The notes below the pieces were generated by a model. The model did not search any database. It saw nothing but the letters and a program-made list of their open reading frames with translations, and was not told where the DNA came from. Of a stretch of DNA of 64,000 nt, positions 17,315 through 26,937 are shown piece by piece (the stretch's first letter is position 1; the number at the start of each line of letters is the position of its first letter). The position numbers were made by a program, and so were the translations under genes. The stretch comes from an uncultured Pseudomonadales bacterium (lineage in GTDB: Bacteria > Pseudomonadota > Gammaproteobacteria > Pseudomonadales > Azotimanducaceae): the NCBI GenBank assembly GCA_951813295.1, contig CATOTI010000002.1:1860001-1924000 (forward strand), in the 5' to 3' direction.

Positions 17315-18238
17315 CTATGGGGTCGGCTCGAGGCTCAGATGCTGCGCGATCGCCTCGGTCGGTCCGGCCTTGTTGAGGGTATAGAAGTGAATCCCGGGAG
17401 CGCCGCCGTCGATCAGCCGCTGGCAGAGCGTTACGACGACATCCTCGCCGAAAGCGCAGAGGGCGGCTTCGTCCTCGGCGAGGTACTCGAGCCGCTTTTC
17501 GATCCATCTCGGGATCTCCGCGCCGGCGCGATTCGAAAAACGGATCAGGCTTTCGTAGTTCGTGATCGGCATGACGCCTGGCACGATCGGCACGGTGATG
17601 CCGGCGCTCCGGCATCGCTCGAGGAAGAAAAAATAGCTGTCACAGTTGTAGAAATACTGCGTGATGCAGCCTGTGGCGCCAGCGTCGATCTTACGTTTCA
17701 GGAAATCGATATCGGCATCGGGCGATGGCGCGATCGGATGGACTTCCGGGTACGCCGCGACGTGAATGTCGAGGGGCGAATCGATTCGCTCCCGGATCAG
17801 CGTGACGAGATCCTCCGCGTGGTGGCGCGGTGTCGGCGAGTCGCTTCGTGAGGTATCGCCCATCAGCGCCACGAACCGGTCCACACCGAGTTGGCGATAG
17901 GCGTTGATGGAGCTCAGAACATCGAGCACGTCGTCGTCGCCCCACGAAAGATGGGGTGCGGCGTTGATACCGGCCTCACGCAGGGCAGCGACGGCATCGA
18001 ACGTGCGATCGCGCGTCGAGCCGCCCGCGCCATACGTCACGGAGTAGAAGACCGGCGCGAAGTTCGCGAGCCGCTCGGCGGTCCGAACGAGGTTGTCCCG
18101 CCCACGCGGTGTCTGGGGTGGAAAGAACTCGAAGCTGACTTCCACGCGGACGGGCTTACGCGGCTGCGGCGCGAAGCTCGTCAGCTCGGTCTGTTCGTTC
18201 CCACGTGAAGGAATCTTCGTCTCGACCGAAGTGCCCAT
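17315..18238 (-). CDS. metF: 5,10-methylenetetrahydrofolate reductase
   Basis: FAD enzyme making 5-methyl-THF for methionine synthesis. V-S-F-E-F-F-P-P opens the conserved barrel, with T-Y-G-A-G-G-S and I-T-Q-Y-F-Y-N further in. From ATG 18238 it is 307 residues, but the first 31 lie over the conserved 3' end of metK (83 bp overlap) and are not MetF-like. GTG 18145, ten bases past the metK stop, would begin directly before V-S-F-E-F-F-P-P and give 276 residues. Neither start has a good ribosome site, so the N-terminus is uncertain. Confidence 0.95.
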   Translation of the reverse strand: MGTSVETKIPSRGNEQTELTSFAPQPRKPVRVEVSFEFFPPQTPRGRDNLVRTAERLANFAPVFYSVTYGAGGSTRDRTFDAVAALREAGINAAPHLSWGDDDVLDVLSSINAYRQLGVDRFVALMGDTSRSDSPTPRHHAEDLVTLIRERIDSPLDIHVAAYPEVHPIAPSPDADIDFLKRKIDAGATGCITQYFYNCDSYFFFLERCRSAGITVPIVPGVMPITNYESLIRFSNRAGAEIPRWIEKRLEYLAEDEAALCAFGEDVVVTLCQRLIDGGAPGIHFYTLNKAGPTEAIAQHLSLEPTP

Positions 18239-19313
18239 ATGCTGCTGTGTCTCGATAAATAGGTCGTTTCAGCTCGAGCATCGAGATCAGCGCGCGGGGT
18301 CGCAAATCAAAGTGTTCACGAACGAGTTGAGCGAGTTTGTCGTCATCGATTGTCGCGGTGCCGAAGGTATCGATCGCGATCGATGTCGGTTCCGCCACGC
18401 CGATCGCGTAACTCACCTGCACCTCGCAACGACGCGCGAGTCCAGCAGCGACGATGTTCTTCGCGACGTAGCGTCCGGCGTAAGCCGCCGACCGGTCTAC
18501 CTTCGAGGGGTCTTTCCCGGAGAAGGCACCGCCGCCGTGTCGCGCCATACCGCCGTAGGTGTCGACGATGATTTTACGACCCGTGAGCCCACAGTCGCCG
18601 ACCGGCCCGCCAGTGATGAACTGCCCCGTCGGATTGATATAGATCTTCGTTTCGCTCGTCACCCAGTTGCCCGGGATCACCGGCTTGATGATTTCTTCCA
18701 TGACGGCGTCCCGAAGGGTCGCCCGGTCGACGTCGGGCGAGTGCTGGGTCGATAGCACGACGGCGTCGAGGCCCGCGGGGCGGCCATCGCCGTCGTAACG
18801 AAACGACAGCTGGCTCTTCGCATCAGGGCGCAGGAAATCGAGGCTGGCGCGGCGGACGTCCGCCTGCTGGCGCACCAGTCGGTGCGCGTAGGTGATGGGC
18901 GCGGGCATCAAGACGTCGGTCTCGTCGGTCGCGTAGCCGAACATGAGGCCCTGGTCGCCTGCCCCTTGTTCGTGGTCATCCGTTTCGTCGACACCCATCG
19001 CGATGTCGCCGGATTGCTTGCCGAGCGCGTTGATGATCGTCGCGTTCTCGAGGTCGTAGCCGCTCTTCAACTCGCCATAACCGATGTCCGTGATTACCTT
19101 TCGAACGAGGGCGTCGACGTCGACGTTGGCGTTCGAACGGATTTCCCCGGCGACGACCACGATGCCGGTCTTGATCAACGTTTCGCACGCCACGCGTGAC
19201 TCGGGATCCTGTTCGATCATCGCGTCGAGCACGGCGTCGGAGATCTGATCGGCCATCTTGTCGGGATGTCCTTCGGAAACGGATTCGGAGGTAAAAACCG
19301 AAGATTCAGGCAT
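18156..19313 (-). CDS. metK: S-adenosylmethionine synthetase
   Basis: Makes SAM from methionine and ATP. The 385-residue protein starts [19 protein letters not shown] and carries [12 protein letters not shown] and [20 protein letters not shown] 19313 fits the family length better than TTG 19337. No SAM-type riboswitch is recognised in the 160 bp before tkt. The ahcY gene that often separates metK and metF is absent. Confidence 0.98.
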   Translation of the reverse strand: MPESSVFTSESVSEGHPDKMADQISDAVLDAMIEQDPESRVACETLIKTGIVVVAGEIRSNANVDVDALVRKVITDIGYGELKSGYDLENATIINALGKQSGDIAMGVDETDDHEQGAGDQGLMFGYATDETDVLMPAPITYAHRLVRQQADVRRASLDFLRPDAKSQLSFRYDGDGRPAGLDAVVLSTQHSPDVDRATLRDAVMEEIIKPVIPGNWVTSETKIYINPTGQFITGGPVGDCGLTGRKIIVDTYGGMARHGGGAFSGKDPSKVDRSAAYAGRYVAKNIVAAGLARRCEVQVSYAIGVAEPTSIAIDTFGTATIDDDKLAQLVREHFDLRPRALISMLELKRPIYRDTAAYGHFGRDEDSFTWERTDRADELRAAAA

Positions 19314-19475
19314 AGCGGTACGAACTAGGTGAAACAAAGCGCGCGATTGTATCGGAAGCGTGGTCTCCCCTTGAATCGCGGCTCGCTTGCACCGGAAAAT
19401 GCGCGGCCTCAGCTAGCGCCGCCAATTCGCCAGATCGAACGATCGGTGGCGCTGCTCTCAAATTGGGAGAAACCC

Positions 19476-21458
19476 TTGTCGACCCGGATAGAACGCGCGA
19501 ATGCCGTCCGAGCGCTCGCGATGGATGCCGTCCAGAAAGCAAATAGCGGCCACCCGGGCGCGCCGATGGGCCTCGCGGACATTGCCGAGGTGCTCTGGCG
19601 CGACGTACTGGCGCACAGCCCCGAAAACCCCGATTGGTGGAATCGTGACCGGTTCGTCCTGTCGAATGGCCACGGATCCATGTTGCTGTATGCCGTCCTC
19701 CACCTGACGGGCTATGACGTCTCGATCGAAGATATCGAGGACTTCCGGCAGTTAAACGCGAAGACGGCTGGGCATCCGGAGTTCGGCGAATGCCCCGGCG
19801 TCGAGACGACCACCGGCCCGCTCGGTCAGGGACTCGCCAACGCCGTGGGCCTCGCGCTCGCCGAGGCTTTGCTCGAACGCGAGTTCAATCGCGACAGCTA
19901 CCCGATCGTCGACCATCGAACCTACGTGATCGTTGGCGACGGCTGCCTGATGGAAGGGATTTCTCACGAAGCAGCGTCCCTCGCCGGCACGCTGGGTTTG
20001 AGCAAGCTGGTCGCCATCTACGACGACAACGGGATCTCGATCGACGGTGAGGTCGACGGCTGGTTCACGGAGGACGTCGGCGCACGGTTCGAGGCGTATG
20101 GCTGGAGCGTCGTGCGGGATGTCGATGGCCACGATCCGGACGCGATCGAAGCCGCACTCGCGGGTGTCGGGAACGACGCACGTCCGACGCTGCTCATGAT
20201 GAAGACGATCATCGGTTTTGGCGCGCCGACGAAACAAGGCACGGCTTCCGCACATGGCTCGGCCCTCGGCGATGACGAGATCAAGGCGACCCGCGGTCGG
20301 TTGAATTGGGGCTACGATCCGTTTGTGATCCCGGAAGCCATCCGCTCGGATTGGGACCAGCGAGAGCGGGGTCGTACGCTCGAAGCCGCCTGGAACGATC
20401 TCTTTGCTGGATACGAAGCGGACTACCCCGGTGAGGCGGCCGAGTTTCGTCGCCGCATGTCGGGCGAGCTTCCCGCGGGTTGGTTGGAAGCCATTCGCTC
20501 GGTCGCGGCCGCAGCCCAAGCGGCGCCGGCACCGCTGGAGACGCGCAAGGCGAGCCAGGTTTGTCTCGATGCGTTGGGTCCCGCGATCCCTGAACTCATC
20601 GGCGGATCGGCCGATCTCACCGGGTCGAACAACACCCAATGGAAAGGTGCTCTGCCGCTCCAGGACGGTGGTCGCTACGTGAACTATGGCGTGCGGGAAT
20701 TCGGCATGACGGCCGTTGCCAACGGCCTCGCGCTGCACGGCGGTGTGATCCCGTTCACCGGCACGTTCCTCGTCTTCATGGAATACGCCAGGAACGCCGT
20801 GCGGCTCGCATCGCTCATGGGCGTTCGCAACATCTTCGTCTACACACACGACTCGGTAGCGCTCGGCGAGGACGGCCCGACACATCAGCCGATCGAACAG
20901 CTTGCCAACCTGCGCGATACGCCCAATCTCGAAACCTGGCGGCCCTGCGATACGGTGGAAACGGCGGTCGCCTGGGAAGCGGCGCTCGAGCGAGCCGGTC
21001 CGTCGGCCATCATCCTCTCGCGTCAGAAGATGATGGGGCAGGAGCGCGGTGGCGATTACGTGGCGACCGTCTCACGAGGCGGCTACGCATTGAACGAGGT
21101 ATCCGACCCGGACCTCGTCATCATCGCGACAGGCTCCGAGGTTGATCTCGCCATGGCGACCAGCGCGGCGTTGGCCAGCGAAGGGGTCGCGGCGAGGGTA
21201 GTTTCGATGCCTTGCGTCGAGCGTTTCCTCGCTCAAAGCGCCGATTATCGCGAGAGCGTCATTCCGGCAAACGTTCGCGCCCGCGTAGCGGTGGAAGCCG
21301 GGGCGACATCCACCTGGTATCGATTCGTCGGCCTCGACGGCGAGGTGGTCGGCATCGATCGATTCGGACTGTCCGCGCCTGGGGATCAGGCGATGACACA
21401 ATTGGGAATGACGGCCGAGGCGGTGATCGCGGCCAGCAAGAGGGTAATAGCACGATGA
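19476..21458 (+). CDS. tkt: Transketolase
   Basis: Thiamine diphosphate enzyme of the pentose phosphate pathway. The 660 residues (E. coli TktA is 663) include G-H-P-G-A-P-M-G, the ThDP motif [13 protein letters not shown] and the C-half [19 protein letters not shown] 19476 is taken as start: GGGAGA precedes it by five bases and [13 protein letters not shown] fits known N-termini; the frame extends to 19329 without conservation. It is divergent from metK and overlaps pgk by 4 bp. Confidence 0.97.
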   Translation: MSTRIERANAVRALAMDAVQKANSGHPGAPMGLADIAEVLWRDVLAHSPENPDWWNRDRFVLSNGHGSMLLYAVLHLTGYDVSIEDIEDFRQLNAKTAGHPEFGECPGVETTTGPLGQGLANAVGLALAEALLEREFNRDSYPIVDHRTYVIVGDGCLMEGISHEAASLAGTLGLSKLVAIYDDNGISIDGEVDGWFTEDVGARFEAYGWSVVRDVDGHDPDAIEAALAGVGNDARPTLLMMKTIIGFGAPTKQGTASAHGSALGDDEIKATRGRLNWGYDPFVIPEAIRSDWDQRERGRTLEAAWNDLFAGYEADYPGEAAEFRRRMSGELPAGWLEAIRSVAAAAQAAPAPLETRKASQVCLDALGPAIPELIGGSADLTGSNNTQWKGALPLQDGGRYVNYGVREFGMTAVANGLALHGGVIPFTGTFLVFMEYARNAVRLASLMGVRNIFVYTHDSVALGEDGPTHQPIEQLANLRDTPNLETWRPCDTVETAVAWEAALERAGPSAIILSRQKMMGQERGGDYVATVSRGGYALNEVSDPDLVIIATGSEVDLAMATSAALASEGVAARVVSMPCVERFLAQSADYRESVIPANVRARVAVEAGATSTWYRFVGLDGEVVGIDRFGLSAPGDQAMTQLGMTAEAVIAASKRVIAR

Positions 21459-22618
21459 CAGTACTCGCGATGGAAGATCTCGACCTCGCGAACAAGCGCC
21501 TCCTCATCCGGGAAGACCTGAATGTCCCGGTTCGAGACGGTGTGGTCACGAACACCGCGCGGATCGACGCCGCGCTACCGACACTCGAGATGGCTCTCGA
21601 ACGTGGTGCGGCTGTGATCGTCATGTCGCACCTCGGACGTCCGAGCGAGGGCGAGTATGACGAAGCAGCCTCACTCAAGCCGGTCGCGGCGGTGCTCGGC
21701 GAAAAGCTCGGCCGTACCGTGCCGGTCGTGGCCGACTGGGAAGCGGGCGTCGATGTCGAGCCGGGTGATCTGGTGCTGCTCGAGAACATCCGCTTCGCCG
21801 TAGGCGAAAAGAAAGACGACCCCGAGCTCGCACGGAAGCTTGCGGGGCTCGCTGATATTTACGTTATGGACGCTTTCGGGACCGCGCATCGCGCGCAGGC
21901 GTCGACGCACGGTGTCTCGCAGGTCGCGAAAGTCGCCTGCGCGGGTCCGCTCTTGAAGGCGGAACTCGACGCGCTGGAGACCGCGCTCGCCGAACCGGCG
22001 AAACCCGTTGTTGCACTCGTCGGCGGATCGAAGGTGTCGACCAAGCTCGAAGTGTTGGAATCATTGAGCGCCATCGCCGATCAGATCATCGTCGGTGGCG
22101 GCATCGCGAACACGTTCCTGCTCGCCGCCGGTCATGGCGTCGGTGAGTCGCTCGCCGAAGAAGATCTCGTTGAGACCGCGCGCGGGATCGCGGAACGCGT
22201 GAACATTCCCCTCCCGGTCGACGTGATGACCGGAACGAAGATCGAAGACGAAGAACCGGCCGTGCTTCGGCGCGTCGAGGAAGTCGGCGGCGACGAGATG
22301 ATTCTCGACATCGGCCCCGAGACGGCGCGTCGCCTGGCGGACGTGATCGCCGGCGCGGGAACGATCATCTGGAACGGTCCGGTGGGTGTCTTCGAGATCG
22401 ATCAATTCGGAGAAGGTACCCGTGTTCTGGCCGAGGCGATCGCCGAATCGGACGGTTTTTCGATCGCCGGCGGCGGCGATACCCTCGCGGCGATCGACAA
22501 ATACGATGTTCGCGCGGGCGTTTCCTATATCTCGACCGGCGGTGGTGCGTTTCTCGAATACGTCGAAGGCAAGACCTTGCCGGCGGTGGCAGCTCTCGAA
22601 GCGGCGAACCGAGGCTAA
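21455..22618 (+). CDS. pgk: Phosphoglycerate kinase
   Basis: Glycolytic/gluconeogenic kinase interconverting 1,3-bisphosphoglycerate and 3-phosphoglycerate. It is 387 residues, the E. coli length, with R-x-D-L-N-V-P (here R-E-D-L-N-V-P), S-H-L-G-R-P, the nucleotide-binding G-G-S-K-V-S-T-K and the C-terminal [11 protein letters not shown] 21455 overlaps the tkt stop as ATGA. The gap/epd gene commonly found between tkt and pgk is missing. Confidence 0.98.
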   Translation: MTVLAMEDLDLANKRLLIREDLNVPVRDGVVTNTARIDAALPTLEMALERGAAVIVMSHLGRPSEGEYDEAASLKPVAAVLGEKLGRTVPVVADWEAGVDVEPGDLVLLENIRFAVGEKKDDPELARKLAGLADIYVMDAFGTAHRAQASTHGVSQVAKVACAGPLLKAELDALETALAEPAKPVVALVGGSKVSTKLEVLESLSAIADQIIVGGGIANTFLLAAGHGVGESLAEEDLVETARGIAERVNIPLPVDVMTGTKIEDEEPAVLRRVEEVGGDEMILDIGPETARRLADVIAGAGTIIWNGPVGVFEIDQFGEGTRVLAEAIAESDGFSIAGGGDTLAAIDKYDVRAGVSYISTGGGAFLEYVEGKTLPAVAALEAANRG

Positions 22619-22627
22619 GCGTCGCCC

Positions 22628-23539
22628 GTGAGCGTCGAGCATCGCGACCGGGGGCAGGGAAACTTCGACCCGGTCGATGGGTTCGGCGCCGACTATCGCG
22701 CGTTCTACGTCCTCGATCTCGAGCAGGACAGCTTCACGTTCGAGCACGACGGACACGAACTCGTCGCGCAGGTGTTTCCAGCCCATGGCCCGTCGCGAGG
22801 CGCTGCGACGATCGTGCACGGTTACTACGATCATGTCGGGCTCTACGGCCACCTCATCCGAGAGCTCGTGGGCGCGGGTTATACGGTCTACACCTACGAT
22901 CAGGTCGGGCACGGCCTTTCCACGGGGGAGCGCGCGACGATCGACTCCTTCGATCGCTACGTGGATGCCCTCGAGATCTTCCTCGAGCACGTGCCATCGC
23001 GAGAACTCGTCATTGGCCAGAGCATGGGTGGGTCGATCGTGCTCGAACTGCTGGACCGGCACGGCACGTGCTTCGGCGAACATTTCTTGCTCGCCCCGCT
23101 CGTGCGGCCATTTGCCTGGGGTGCGAACCGGATCTTCTACCGGCTCGCACGACCGTTCGTGAACTCGATCGGACGCAAGTTCGCGCCGAACGCGGCGAAT
23201 CCGGAATTCGCGGGTTTCCTGCCCAATGACCCCTTGCAAGCGCGCATCCTGCCGGTTGCCTGGGTGACGGCGATGGTGGAGTGGATGACGGCCTTCGAGC
23301 AGCGCGACCCGGTCGAGATCGACGTGTCGGTCGTCCAGGGCGGCACGGACATGACCGTCGACGGGCCGCACAATCTTTCCGTGCTCACTCGTCGTTTTCA
23401 GGCGGCCGTGTTGGAAATCCCCGAGGCGCATCACCATCTCGTCAACGAGCCGGAGTCGATACGTTCGCGGATCTGGGACTATTTGCACGCGCGCGCCGCG
23501 GGTGGCGGCCCCGGTGTCGAAGGTCCGAAAGGCCGCTAG
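22628..23539 (+). CDS. Alpha/beta hydrolase, monoacylglycerol lipase-like
   Basis: A 303-residue S33/Hydrolase_4 type protein. Nucleophile S132 lies in G-Q-S-M-G-G, the oxyanion region is V-H-G-Y-Y-D-H, the acid is in Q-G-G-T-D-M-T-V-D and histidine in E-A-H-H-H-L-V-N-E. It most resembles lysophospholipase/monoacylglycerol lipases; the natural substrate is unknown. No signal peptide. GTG start 9 bp after pgk suggests co-transcription. Its stop codon overlaps that of serA in CTAG. Confidence 0.85.
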   Translation: MSVEHRDRGQGNFDPVDGFGADYRAFYVLDLEQDSFTFEHDGHELVAQVFPAHGPSRGAATIVHGYYDHVGLYGHLIRELVGAGYTVYTYDQVGHGLSTGERATIDSFDRYVDALEIFLEHVPSRELVIGQSMGGSIVLELLDRHGTCFGEHFLLAPLVRPFAWGANRIFYRLARPFVNSIGRKFAPNAANPEFAGFLPNDPLQARILPVAWVTAMVEWMTAFEQRDPVEIDVSVVQGGTDMTVDGPHNLSVLTRRFQAAVLEIPEAHHHLVNEPESIRSRIWDYLHARAAGGGPGVEGPKGR

Positions 23540-24792
23540 AAAAGCACCCGAGTTTTGATGGTTCCGTCGATTTCACGCAAGCGTTCCAGCGCACCCGCGC
23601 TGTGCTCGGCGTCGAGATCGATGACGACATAACCGACGTCCGCCGCCGTCTGCAGGTATTGGGCGGCGATGTTGATGCCGAGATCACTGAAAACGCCGGT
23701 GATCGATCCCATCATGCCGGGAACGTTACGGTGAATATGCAGCAGCCGGTGCGTGCCGTCCTGGGCAGGGAGTTGTACTTCGGGAAAGTTGACGGCTGTG
23801 AGCGTCGAACCGTTGTCGCTGAAGCGAACGAGCTTCTCGGCCACTTCGCCACCGATGTTCGCCTGCGCTTCGACCGTACTGCCGCCGATATGGGGCGTGA
23901 GGATCACGTTTTCGCTGTGCCGCAGCGGCGAATCGAACGGCTCGTTGTTGGACGCGGGCTCGGTGGGGAAGACGTCCACTGCCGCACCCCAGATCTCGCG
24001 TGCATCGAGCGCACGGGCTAACGCGTCGTGATCTACGACCCGGCCGCGCGAGGCGTTGATGAGAACGGCCGTCGATTGCATGAGATCAAGTTCCCGCGGT
24101 CCGATCATCGACCGCGTGGTCGCGTCGTCGGGCACGTGCAGCGAGATGACGTCGGCGGTGCGTAAGAGTTCGTCGAGGTTCGATGCTTGCGCTGCGTTGC
24201 CGAGACGGAGCTTACGCACGACGTCGTGGAAGATGACCCGCATGCCGAGGCCTTCGGCGAGTACGCCGAGCTGCGCACCGATGTTCCCGTAACCAATGAT
24301 GCCGAGGGTTTTGCCGCGGATCTCGAAGGCATCGGCCGATTTCTGCCACCGCCCTTCCAGCAATCCGATCTGCTTCGGCGGGATTCTCCTGAGCAACAGG
24401 ATCGCCTCGGCGAGAACGAGTTCGGCGACGCTGCGCGTGTTGGAGAACGGCGCGTTGAAGACGGGAATGCCGCGCATCGCGGCTGCGTTGAGGTCCACCT
24501 GGTCGGTGCCAATGCAGAAAGCACCGATCGCGATCAGCCGGTTGGCCGCCTCGAGAACCTCTTTCGTCACCTGCGTGCGCGAGCGGATACCGAGGAAATG
24601 CACGCCACGGATCTGATCGACGAGGTCGTCGGCGGATGGTGCGCCGCCGATCGACTCGATATTCGAATAACCCGCGGCCCGCAGCCGTTCCTCCGCATTT
24701 GCGTGAATGCCTTCCAGGAGGAGGAAGCGGATCCTTTCCTTCGCGAGCGATCGAGTCCTCGGTTTGAGGCCCGGTACTGTCGGCGTTTGCAT
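23536..24792 (-). CDS. serA: D-3-phosphoglycerate dehydrogenase
   Basis: First step of serine synthesis; also reduces 2-oxoglutarate to D-2-hydroxyglutarate. The 418 residues match the E. coli type: substrate domain, NAD domain (I-G-Y-G-N-I-G-A-Q-L), N-A-S-R-G-R-V-V-D, T-P-H-I-G-G-S-T-x-E-A-Q, and a C-terminal ACT domain for serine feedback. ATG 24792 chosen; the frame runs on to 24855 inside the divergent neighbour. The neighbour oxidises its side product. Confidence 0.97.
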   Translation of the reverse strand: MQTPTVPGLKPRTRSLAKERIRFLLLEGIHANAEERLRAAGYSNIESIGGAPSADDLVDQIRGVHFLGIRSRTQVTKEVLEAANRLIAIGAFCIGTDQVDLNAAAMRGIPVFNAPFSNTRSVAELVLAEAILLLRRIPPKQIGLLEGRWQKSADAFEIRGKTLGIIGYGNIGAQLGVLAEGLGMRVIFHDVVRKLRLGNAAQASNLDELLRTADVISLHVPDDATTRSMIGPRELDLMQSTAVLINASRGRVVDHDALARALDAREIWGAAVDVFPTEPASNNEPFDSPLRHSENVILTPHIGGSTVEAQANIGGEVAEKLVRFSDNGSTLTAVNFPEVQLPAQDGTHRLLHIHRNVPGMMGSITGVFSDLGINIAAQYLQTAADVGYVVIDLDAEHSAGALERLREIDGTIKTRVLF

Positions 24793-24825
24793 GGCGCGTG
24801 GGCGGGGGCGTCTTAAGGGGCGGCG

Positions 24826-24831
24826 TATACT
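24826..24831 (+). promoter_or_regulatory. -10 box placing transcription start at the D2HG dehydrogenase ATG
   Basis: TATACT lies 6 bases before ATG 24838, so the expected transcription start (7 bases after the box) coincides with the A of the start codon. There is no Shine-Dalgarno sequence in the gap. A -35 is not evident in the GC-rich upstream stretch. Suggests a leaderless mRNA; inference. Confidence 0.35.
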
Positions 24832-24837
24832 AGCGAC

Positions 24838-26205
24838 ATGATTGAGCGCCTCCATGCAATTTTTTCACCGAGCCGAGTAAAAACCGACCCGGACGACCGG
24901 GCCCAGTGGGGAACGGACTGGACTCGAAGTTTCGACGTCGCGCCGAGCGCGGTGGTATTTCCCGAAACGATCGACGAAGTGGTCGCGGTCACGAAGCTCG
25001 CCAATGAAGAAGGCCTCGCGCTCGTGCCGTCGGGCGGTCGAACCGGTCTCTCGGGTGGCGCCGTGGCAAGTAACGGCGAGGTGGTCGTCTCGTTCGATCG
25101 AATGAACCGCGTCCTCGACTTCAATCCGACGGATCGGATCGTGCGCTGCCAGGCCGGCGTCGTGACACAGACGCTGCAGGAATACGCGATCGAGCGAGGG
25201 CTCTTCTATCCGGTCGATTTCGCCTCCAGCGGGTCGAGTCAGATCGGCGGAAACATCAACACGAACGCTGGCGGCATCAAGGTGATCCGCTATGGCCTGA
25301 CGCGGGACTGGATCGCGGGACTCAAGATTGTCACCGGCTCGGGAGAAGTCATGGACCTCAACCGCGGTTTGATCAAGAACGCGACCGGCTACGATCTGCG
25401 CCACCTTTTCATCGGCTCGGAAGGCACGCTCGGTTTCGTCGTCGAGGCGGATGTTCGCTTCGCCGAAGCGCCGCTGCCCCATCGTGTGATGGTGCTCGGC
25501 GTCGAACGATTCGTTGATGTGCTGAAGGTGCTCGAGCGTTTCCAGTCGAAGCTCACGCTATCGGCTTTCGAGTTCTTTTCGGAGCTGGCGCTCACCAAAG
25601 TGATCGAGCACCGCGGCGTGAATCGTCCGTTCGCCGACCCGGCTGCGTTCTATGCGCTGCTCGAGTTCGACGCGGAGGCCGACGAGGCGGCGATGGCCGC
25701 GTTCGAGGAATGTGTCGGCGAAGGATGGGTCGGTGACGGCGTCGTCAGCCAGTCGGACGCGCAAGCCGCCTCGCTCTGGGTGCTGCGCGAAGGGATTTCC
25801 GAGAGCATTGCCCCGTATACGCCGTATAAGAACGACCTCGCCGTCAAAATCTCCGATGTCCCGCAATTTCTCGACGACGTCGATCAGGTCGTCGCGACGA
25901 ACTACCCCGATCTCGAAGTCTGCTGGTACGGCCATATCGGCGACGGCAATTTGCACCTCAACATTCTGAAACCCGCGGATCTCTCGATCGATCAGTTCTA
26001 TGAGCGCTGCCACACGATTTCGCCGCAGCTCTTCGAACTCGTCGAAGCGCGCGGTGGCAGCATTTCGGCGGAACACGGCGTGGGGCTCCTGAAGCGCGAT
26101 TTCCTCAACTTTTCGCGCTCCGATCCGGAGGTCGCCGCGATGCGGGCGGTCAAGGACGTGTTCGATCCGAACGGCGTAATGAACCCCGGAAAGCTGCTCG
26201 TTTAG
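24838..26205 (+). CDS. D-2-hydroxyglutarate dehydrogenase, FAD-linked
   Basis: VAO/PCMH-fold flavoprotein of 455 residues. The FAD domain has P-S-G-G-R-T-G-L-S-G-G and the phosphate-binding S-S-G-S-S-Q-I-G-G-N-I-N-T-N-A-G-G; the C-terminal cap has W-Y-G-H-I-G-D-G-N-L-H-L-N and the last metal/substrate motif S-A-E-H-G-V-G. Divergence from serA, 45 bp apart, matches the Pseudomonas D2HGDH/serA pairing, where the dehydrogenase clears D-2-hydroxyglutarate made by SerA and feeds electrons to the respiratory chain. A glycolate-oxidase (GlcD) label would be the alternative. Stop overlaps rpiA's stop by 4 bp. Confidence 0.9.
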   Translation: MIERLHAIFSPSRVKTDPDDRAQWGTDWTRSFDVAPSAVVFPETIDEVVAVTKLANEEGLALVPSGGRTGLSGGAVASNGEVVVSFDRMNRVLDFNPTDRIVRCQAGVVTQTLQEYAIERGLFYPVDFASSGSSQIGGNINTNAGGIKVIRYGLTRDWIAGLKIVTGSGEVMDLNRGLIKNATGYDLRHLFIGSEGTLGFVVEADVRFAEAPLPHRVMVLGVERFVDVLKVLERFQSKLTLSAFEFFSELALTKVIEHRGVNRPFADPAAFYALLEFDAEADEAAMAAFEECVGEGWVGDGVVSQSDAQAASLWVLREGISESIAPYTPYKNDLAVKISDVPQFLDDVDQVVATNYPDLEVCWYGHIGDGNLHLNILKPADLSIDQFYERCHTISPQLFELVEARGGSISAEHGVGLLKRDFLNFSRSDPEVAAMRAVKDVFDPNGVMNPGKLLV

Positions 26206-26900
26206 TCTGCCGTCCGGCGCTCGAAAATACCGTCGTCGGAAGCGGTCAGCACGACCGCGGGGCGATGCGTCGCAAAGAGTCCGTGGCAGACGATCCCGGG
26301 AACGGCGTTCAGCGCCGCTTCGAGTTCGAAGGGCGCTTCGATCGTTAGCCCCTCGACGTCGATGATGTGGTTGCCGTTGTCGGTCACGTAGCCTTCCCGC
26401 AGGACGGGACGACCGCCCATTTCCCGGGTCAGACGCTCGATGAGCGGTTCGGCGAGACCGACCACCTCGATGGGTAGCGGATAAGCGCCCAGGTATTCGA
26501 CGAGTTTCGACTGATCGACGATGCAGACGAATTCGCGGCTCGCCGATGTCACGATCTTCTCGCGCGTTAGTGCTCCGCCACCGCCTTTGGTAACCACGTT
26601 GTCCTTGTCCACCTCGTCGGCACCGTCGACGTAGACGGCGAGTTCCTGCGCCACATCGAGCCCGACGACCTCGATGCCGTGATTTTGCAAACGAATGCGG
26701 CTTGCTTCGCTCGATGCGACCGCGGCGCGGAACGTATCCTTCACGGTCGCGAGGCAGTCGATGAAACAGTTCGCTGTCGTGCCGGTACCGATGCCGATGA
26801 ACGCATCGGACGTGAGCGCATCGGCGATGTGTTCGAGGGCCGCGGCCGCGACTTGCTGTTTCAGGCGGTCCTGGGCGCTCGGCGAGGGATCTGGCGGCAT
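26202..26900 (-). CDS. rpiA: Ribose-5-phosphate isomerase A
   Basis: Interconverts ribose-5-P and ribulose-5-P. The 232-residue protein has G-I-G-T-G-T-T, the D-G-A-D-E-V catalytic acid and the K-G-G-G-G-A-L-T-R-E-K loop. ATG 26900. It is divergent from ilvA across 37 bp, the same rpiA/ilvA neighbourhood seen in pseudomonads. Confidence 0.97.
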   Translation of the reverse strand: MPPDPSPSAQDRLKQQVAAAALEHIADALTSDAFIGIGTGTTANCFIDCLATVKDTFRAAVASSEASRIRLQNHGIEVVGLDVAQELAVYVDGADEVDKDNVVTKGGGGALTREKIVTSASREFVCIVDQSKLVEYLGAYPLPIEVVGLAEPLIERLTREMGGRPVLREGYVTDNGNHIIDVEGLTIEAPFELEAALNAVPGIVCHGLFATHRPAVVLTASDDGIFERRTAD

Positions 26901-26937
26901 GATGAACGGATAAGGCTTTTAGGTGATGAGGCGCTAG

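Noticed and set aside
19314..19475. SAM riboswitch before metK
   Set aside because: No SAM-I or SAM-II core could be recognised in the metK-tkt gap.
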